Assembly: GCA_030691555.1 (NCBI GenBank)
Contig: JAUYEB010000098.1
Location: forward strand, 1 to 8,233
Source of the DNA: Candidatus Bathyarchaeota archaeon
Lineage (GTDB): Archaea > Thermoproteota > Bathyarchaeia > TCS64
DNA: 8,233 bases
Direction of reading: 5' to 3'
Shown: positions 4,820 to 8,233 of the stretch, piece by piece
How the letters are laid out: each line of letters opens with the position of its first letter
Position numbering within the stretch: position 1 is the first letter of the stretch
Program-made: the position numbers and the translations under genes
The notes under the pieces: model-generated
Told to the model about the DNA's origin: nothing
Seen by the model: only the letters and a program-made list of their open reading frames with translations
Database searches by the model: none

Positions 4820-7549
4820 TTGGAGAAGAAACAGTGGCATACAAAAAACATTCAAAAAACACTAACTGATCTACAAACCGATGAAAACGGCTTATCTTCT
4901 GGAGAGGCCGAGAACAGGATTAAGAAATTTGGATATAATGAGTTAGTAGAGAAGAAACGAATAACACCGTTACAGATCCTGCTCAACCAATTCAAGGATA
5001 TTTTCGTAATAATGCTCATCGTCGCTATTGTCGTTTCTGTTGCCATTGGCTGGTACAAGAGCGCTGGAGGCGACTCCTGGAGCGAGTATGTAGACGCCAT
5101 TACAATCGGAGCCATAGTCATTCTCAATGCTGCGGTCGGTTTCATTCAAGAATATCGCTCAGAAAAGGCCATTGATGCGATGAAGAAACTTCAGGCACCG
5201 CGTGCACATGTCCTCCGCGACCGAAAGCCGACGGTGGTACCCGCAAGAGAAGTGGTACCCGGAGATATTCTGGTTCTGGAAGCTGGGGATCACGTTCCAG
5301 CTGATGCGGTATTAATAGACTCAACAAATCTGATGACAGAGGAGGCTGCCCTAACGGGCGAGTCTTCACCTGTTAGTAAGAAACGCGGGGTCCTTCCGGA
5401 GAATACTCTCGTCGCTGACAGGAAGAACATGGTATTCATGGGGACTCATGCCACTTACGGACGCGCTAGGGCCGTCGTAACCGGGACAGGGATGAGCACC
5501 GAGTTTGGGAAGATTGCTGAGTTAGTACAGAGCGTAGAGGAAGAACAAACGCCGCTGCAGCAGAAGCTGGAGAGTTTCGCAAAGAAGCTGGGTAAGATAA
5601 TTATCGGTATCGTCATACTCATCTTCGTAGTCGAGATCTTCAGGAGCGGCCTCGGAATCGAGTCGATACTCGACTCCCTAATGGTCTCCGTCTCCCTAGC
5701 AGTCTCAGCTGTCCCCGAAGGCCTGCCGGCTGTCGTCACGATCTCGCTCGCACTTGGTGCGAGGGAGTTGGCGAAGAGGAACGCGGTACTTAGGAAGCTC
5801 TCGTCCGCCGAGACTCTCGGCGCTGTCACCGTCGTCTGCTCCGACAAGACGGGCACCCTGACCAAGGGCGAGATGACCGTGCGCGAGATCTACGTCGACC
5901 ACGACACGATCGAGGTCACCGGCGTAGGCTACGAGCAGAAGGGCGAGTTCCTCCTAAACGGCAGGAGCCTGAAGAAGGGGGAGAAGCCCGGTCTGGACCT
6001 CATCCTGAGGGCTTCGACTCTCTGCTCCAACGCGATCCTCGATGGGACAAAGGTCATCGGCGATACCACAGAGGGCGCACTAATCGTCGCGGCGGCGAAG
6101 CTCGGGCTGAACAAGCCTGAACTGGATAAGGAGGCGCCACGCGTTCACGAGATCACGTTCTCCTCCGAGAGGAAGAGGATGTCCACCATCCACAAGCACG
6201 AGGGAGACACCCTCGTGTGCAACGTTAAAGGCGCAACAGAGCTGGTACTCGAACGCTGCTCTGCGGTGATGGTGAACGGTAAATCAGTAAAGCTCACCGA
6301 GGAGAAGAGGAAGGAGATCCTGCAGGCAAACGAGAGGATGGCTCACAAGGCGCTGCGCGTCCTCGGCGTCGCATACCGCAACCTCCCAGACTCGAAGGTC
6401 GACGAGCTAAGCGAGGACGAGATCGAGGCGACGCTCACATTCGTCGGCCTCATCGGCATGATCGACCCGCCGAGGGCGGAGGTCAAGGACGCCGTCAGGA
6501 AGTGCGACGAGGCGGGCATCAAGACGGTGATGATCACCGGCGACCACAAGTTGACCGCCGAGGCTGTGGCGAAGGAGCTTGGGATCCTCAAGGAGGGCAA
6601 AGTCCTGACGGGAGCCGAGCTCGACGCTATGGACGACGAGACCTACCAGAAGATTGTCTCGGACGTCAACGTCTACGCCAGAGTCTCGCCTGAGCACAAG
6701 ATCAAGATAGTCAGGGCTCTGAAGGCGAAGGGCAACATCGTCGCCATGAGCGGCGACGGCGTAAACGACGCTCCCGCGCTCAAGCAGTCCGACATCGGCA
6801 TCGCCATGGGCATCACCGGCACCGACGTGACAAGGGAAGCCTCCCACATGGTGCTCGCCGACGACAACTTCGCCACAATCGTGAGCGCGATCGAGGGCGG
6901 CAGAACCATCTACGACAACATCAGGAAGTTCACGTTCTTCCTCATGCGGTGCAACTTCGACGAGCTCGCTATCATAGGCGTCTTCGCGCTCGCAGGTCTG
7001 GAGCTACCTCTCACGGCCGCCATGATTCTATGGCTGAACCTAGTCACGGACGGCGGACCGGCGCTTGCGCTCACCATGGATCCCCCGGGTAAGGACGTCA
7101 TGCAGCGCCCGCCACGCGACCCCAACGAGGGAATCCTCCATGGCAGGATGGCTTCGATAATCGTGACCTTCATACTGCAGCTTTCGCTTACTGGTGGGCT
7201 GTTCTACTATCAATACTACATAGCGCCTGGGCCGCTCACGCCCGATAAGCTCGCCTACGCGAGGACGATGGCGTTCATGCGCGCCTCACTACAGGAGCTC
7301 TTCGTCGTCTGGAACTGCAGGTCGGAGAAGCACAACGCCTTCGTGACCGGGTTCACGTCGAACAAGTTCCTGCTCGGCGCGGTGGTGGTCTCGATGGCGC
7401 TGACCGTCTTCCTGCTCTACTTCGGCGTCTTCGGCATGGTCTGGCTGACCAACCCGATGGACTGGGTCATAGTATTCGCAGCCTCGATGACGGGCCTGCT
7501 GATACTGCCCGAGGTCTTCTACGGTAGGAAGATCTGGCGCTGGAAATAG
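4820..7549 (+). CDS. P-type (type IIA, SERCA/PMR1-like) Ca2+-transporting ATPase
   Basis: A complete 909-residue cation pump. Order: cation ATPase N-terminal domain (QWHTKNI, 5-11), M1 and M2 (about 61-78, 93-110), actuator domain with TGES (179-182), M3, M4 with PEGLP (E300), phosphorylation site DKTGTLT (D342), nucleotide domain with FSSERKRMS and KGA (470-472), TGDH, hinge GDGVND (645-650), then M5-M10. The positions that bind Ca2+ in SERCA are filled: E300 (E309), N712 (N768), E715 (E771), N740 (N796), T743 (T799), D744 (D800) and E826 (E908). Both Ca2+ sites therefore look intact, and export of Ca2+ from the cytoplasm is the likely role; Mn2+ is possible. The start is TTG 4820, with GGTG at 4810-4813 six bases upstream and a stop codon in frame just before. 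The first 200 bases are about 37% GC, against about 65% in the 3' half, and use AAA and TTA codons that are rare later. Confidence 0.92.
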   Translation: MEKKQWHTKNIQKTLTDLQTDENGLSSGEAENRIKKFGYNELVEKKRITPLQILLNQFKDIFVIMLIVAIVVSVAIGWYKSAGGDSWSEYVDAITIGAIVILNAAVGFIQEYRSEKAIDAMKKLQAPRAHVLRDRKPTVVPAREVVPGDILVLEAGDHVPADAVLIDSTNLMTEEAALTGESSPVSKKRGVLPENTLVADRKNMVFMGTHATYGRARAVVTGTGMSTEFGKIAELVQSVEEEQTPLQQKLESFAKKLGKIIIGIVILIFVVEIFRSGLGIESILDSLMVSVSLAVSAVPEGLPAVVTISLALGARELAKRNAVLRKLSSAETLGAVTVVCSDKTGTLTKGEMTVREIYVDHDTIEVTGVGYEQKGEFLLNGRSLKKGEKPGLDLILRASTLCSNAILDGTKVIGDTTEGALIVAAAKLGLNKPELDKEAPRVHEITFSSERKRMSTIHKHEGDTLVCNVKGATELVLERCSAVMVNGKSVKLTEEKRKEILQANERMAHKALRVLGVAYRNLPDSKVDELSEDEIEATLTFVGLIGMIDPPRAEVKDAVRKCDEAGIKTVMITGDHKLTAEAVAKELGILKEGKVLTGAELDAMDDETYQKIVSDVNVYARVSPEHKIKIVRALKAKGNIVAMSGDGVNDAPALKQSDIGIAMGITGTDVTREASHMVLADDNFATIVSAIEGGRTIYDNIRKFTFFLMRCNFDELAIIGVFALAGLELPLTAAMILWLNLVTDGGPALALTMDPPGKDVMQRPPRDPNEGILHGRMASIIVTFILQLSLTGGLFYYQYYIAPGPLTPDKLAYARTMAFMRASLQELFVVWNCRSEKHNAFVTGFTSNKFLLGAVVVSMALTVFLLYFGVFGMVWLTNPMDWVIVFAASMTGLLILPEVFYGRKIWRWK

Positions 7550-7576
7550 CCGCACAGTATCTACCCTATTATCCAC

Positions 7577-7606
7577 GCCGGCGTTTTTCTAAAGCCGGCT
7601 CTTTTA
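7577..7606 (+). terminator. Hairpin plus T-run terminator after the ATPase gene
   Basis: GCCGGC (7577-7582) pairs with the second GCCGGC (7594-7599) around an 11-base loop that itself contains TTTTT; the downstream arm is followed by TCTTTT. It begins 27 bases after the ATPase stop. Both the hairpin and the T-runs suit transcription termination on the plus strand. Confidence 0.55.
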
Positions 7607-7652
7607 CCATAATACCGACTCTTATCGCCGAGCCCCCAAATATTCCACCACG

Positions 7653-7659
7653 AAAAAAA
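7653..7659 (-). terminator. Poly-T terminator downstream of tRNA-Lys (minus strand)
   Basis: Seven consecutive A on the plus strand give TTTTTTT on the minus strand, about 50 bases after the 3' end of the tRNA. A U-tract like this is the usual archaeal termination signal and would end the tRNA or L18e-tRNA transcript. The stretch between it and the ATPase stop holds no gene that I can see. Confidence 0.5.
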
Positions 7660-7707
7660 TTTCTCTTATGAGCGGTAGCACGCCATAAGCATTCAAGTGG
7701 ATGAGTA

Positions 7708-7784
7708 TGGCGGGTTCGGAGGGATTCGGACCCTCGGCCAACGGCTTAAGAGGCCGCCGCTCTACCTTGCTGAGCTACGAACCC
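7708..7784 (-). tRNA. tRNA-Lys (anticodon CTT), CCA encoded
   Basis: On the minus strand the full cloverleaf folds without an intron: acceptor GGGTTCG/CGAACCC, T8 A9, D stem GCTC/GAGC with loop AGCAAGGTA, anticodon stem GCGGC/GCCGT with loop CTCTTAA, variable TGGCC, and T stem GAGGG/CCCTC. The anticodon CTT reads the Lys codon AAG, by far the preferred Lys codon of most genes here. The discriminator is G, followed by an encoded CCA at 7710-7708. The T loop reads TCCGAAT, so position 55 is C instead of the near-universal T (pseudouridine); positions 54, 56 and 58 are normal. The mature body without CCA spans 7711-7784. It has its own promoter and lies downstream of L18e on the same strand. Confidence 0.93.
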
Positions 7785-7788
7785 AACC

Positions 7789-7806
7789 GCCAACACTCAT
7801 GTTGGC
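7789..7806 (-). repeat. Perfect 7-bp palindrome at the tRNA-Lys start site
   Basis: GCCAACA-CTCA-TGTTGGC is a perfect inverted repeat (7-4-7). It lies between the tRNA TATA box and the mature 5' end at 7784, covering the expected transcription start near 7789. It could be a protein-binding site controlling the tRNA, or fold as a hairpin in the precursor leader. Confidence 0.5.
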
Positions 7807-7810
7807 ATCC

Positions 7811-7820
7811 AAATTTAAAC
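7811..7820 (-). promoter_or_regulatory. TATA box (box A) of tRNA-Lys
   Basis: Minus-strand GTTTAAATTT is centred about 31 bases before the mature tRNA 5' end. It is preceded by purine-rich CTGAAAC, a reasonable BRE. This gives the tRNA a promoter separate from L18e, whose stop lies 36 bases further upstream. Confidence 0.65.
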
Positions 7821-7855
7821 GTTTCAGCCCGCGTGGGCCGTTAAAAGGTGGGTGG

Positions 7856-8203
7856 TCACTTGATGAGCTTGACCTTGGACGGCTCGACGCCCTCGGCGGC
7901 CAGCTGGCTGAGGGTCTTCGCCTCACCACCCGCAGCCGCTATCTTCTCCTTAGCTGCGTCGCTGAAGGAGTAGGCCGCGACGGTGACGGGGTGCTCGAGT
8001 TTGCCGGTTGCGAGGACCTTGCCGGGTACGGCGGCGACCTCACCCTCCTTGGTGAGCCTGTTTATCCTGCTCAGGTTGACGTCTACCCTGACCCTCTTCG
8101 GCTTGTCGAGCTCCTCGGCGAGGGCGCCCCAGATGGGCTGACCCGTCCTCTTCTTCGCCGTCTTTAGCTCCCTTATGGTCTTCTCAATTTCCTTGTTCAT
8201 CAT
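7856..8203 (-). CDS. rpl18e: 50S ribosomal protein L18e
   Basis: L18e is an archaeal/eukaryotic large-subunit protein related to bacterial L15. The 115-residue product begins MMNKEIEKTIREL and contains QPIWGALAEELDKPKR, VDVNLSRINRLTKEGEVAAV and PGKVLATG, matching L18e along its whole length, and ends KVKLIK before TGA at 7858-7856. Length is normal for the family. I prefer ATG 8203 because AGGGAG (8220-8215) sits 11 bases upstream as ribosome binding site; the in-frame GTG at 8215 falls inside that site and would add four residues (MNQN). In many archaea L18e is followed by L13 and S9; here tRNA-Lys follows instead, and the T-rich TTTTAA just after the stop may end the message. The gene upstream is outside the window; rpoD would be expected from usual gene order. 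Confidence 0.93.
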   Translation of the reverse strand: MMNKEIEKTIRELKTAKKRTGQPIWGALAEELDKPKRVRVDVNLSRINRLTKEGEVAAVPGKVLATGKLEHPVTVAAYSFSDAAKEKIAAAGGEAKTLSQLAAEGVEPSKVKLIK

Positions 8204-8233
8204 ATTTTGGTTCACTCCCTGCTGCGCCTTCCT

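Noticed and set aside
6407..6847. 146-codon minus-strand frame opposite the ATPase hinge region
   Set aside because: Mirror of conserved P-type ATPase codons; no independent signal.
7594..7630. Degenerate direct repeat CCGGCTCTT / CCGACTCTT
   Set aside because: Only two imperfect short copies, one being part of the terminator; no array or periodicity.
7697..8167. 156-codon plus-strand open frame
   Set aside because: It crosses the tRNA-Lys gene and lies antisense to L18e; the translation looks like a GC-rich shadow without family resemblance.
8212..8233. Possible end of an upstream minus-strand gene (GRRSRE then TGA at 8214-8212)
   Set aside because: Gene order would allow the end of rpoD just before L18e, but seven codons are too few to support a call.

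Overview
The window looks like chromosomal DNA from a GC-rich archaeon. The evidence is a 50S ribosomal protein L18e gene (a family absent from bacteria), a tRNA-Lys gene with encoded CCA, TATA boxes placed for short or leaderless transcripts, GTGA/GGTG-type ribosome binding sites, and strong use of AGG (Arg) and AAG (Lys). A TACK-type lineage is my guess; the window does not fix the phylum. No gene desert exceeds about 160 bases, and I see no CRISPR array, insertion sequence or rRNA.

Layout, left to right: (1) 1-153, the C-terminal end of an acetolactate synthase small subunit. (2) 210-1253, a stand-alone class II glutamine amidotransferase with an unassigned C-terminal region, probably a leaderless transcript. 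(3) 1254-4046, an iron-uptake operon. A DtxR-family repressor fused to a FeoA domain is followed 6 bases later by feoB, the GTPase-coupled ferrous iron transporter. The promoter has two TTAGG-N4-CCTAA operators flanking its TATA box; one matches 14/14 bases of the classical DtxR/IdeR box, so the repressor probably shuts off its own operon when iron is plentiful. feoB is interrupted by an in-frame TGA right after the conserved GFGCxVPA motif, and the rest of FeoB continues in the same frame from an ATG 15 bases further on. (4) 4043-4708 on the minus strand, an RraA/HMG-aldolase-like protein whose stop codon shares the palindrome CTAG with the stop of feoB. (5) 4820-7549, a 909-residue P-type ATPase of the SERCA/PMR1 (Ca2+) kind with all the main Ca2+-ligand positions filled. 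Its first third is much more AT-rich than the remainder and than its neighbours. (6) 7550-8233, transcription terminators, then tRNA-Lys(CTT) and L18e, both on the minus strand. The tRNA has its own TATA box, a perfect 7-bp palindrome at its start site, and an unusual C at position 55.

Theme: iron import under metal-responsive control sits beside a calcium export pump, but only the repressor-feoB unit is a clear operon. The most interesting points are the UGA inside feoB (nonsense mutation, sequence error, split subunit or recoding), the well-formed DtxR operator pair, the compositional mosaic inside the ATPase gene, and the odd tRNA-Lys T-loop and promoter palindrome. No wholly new system is evident.
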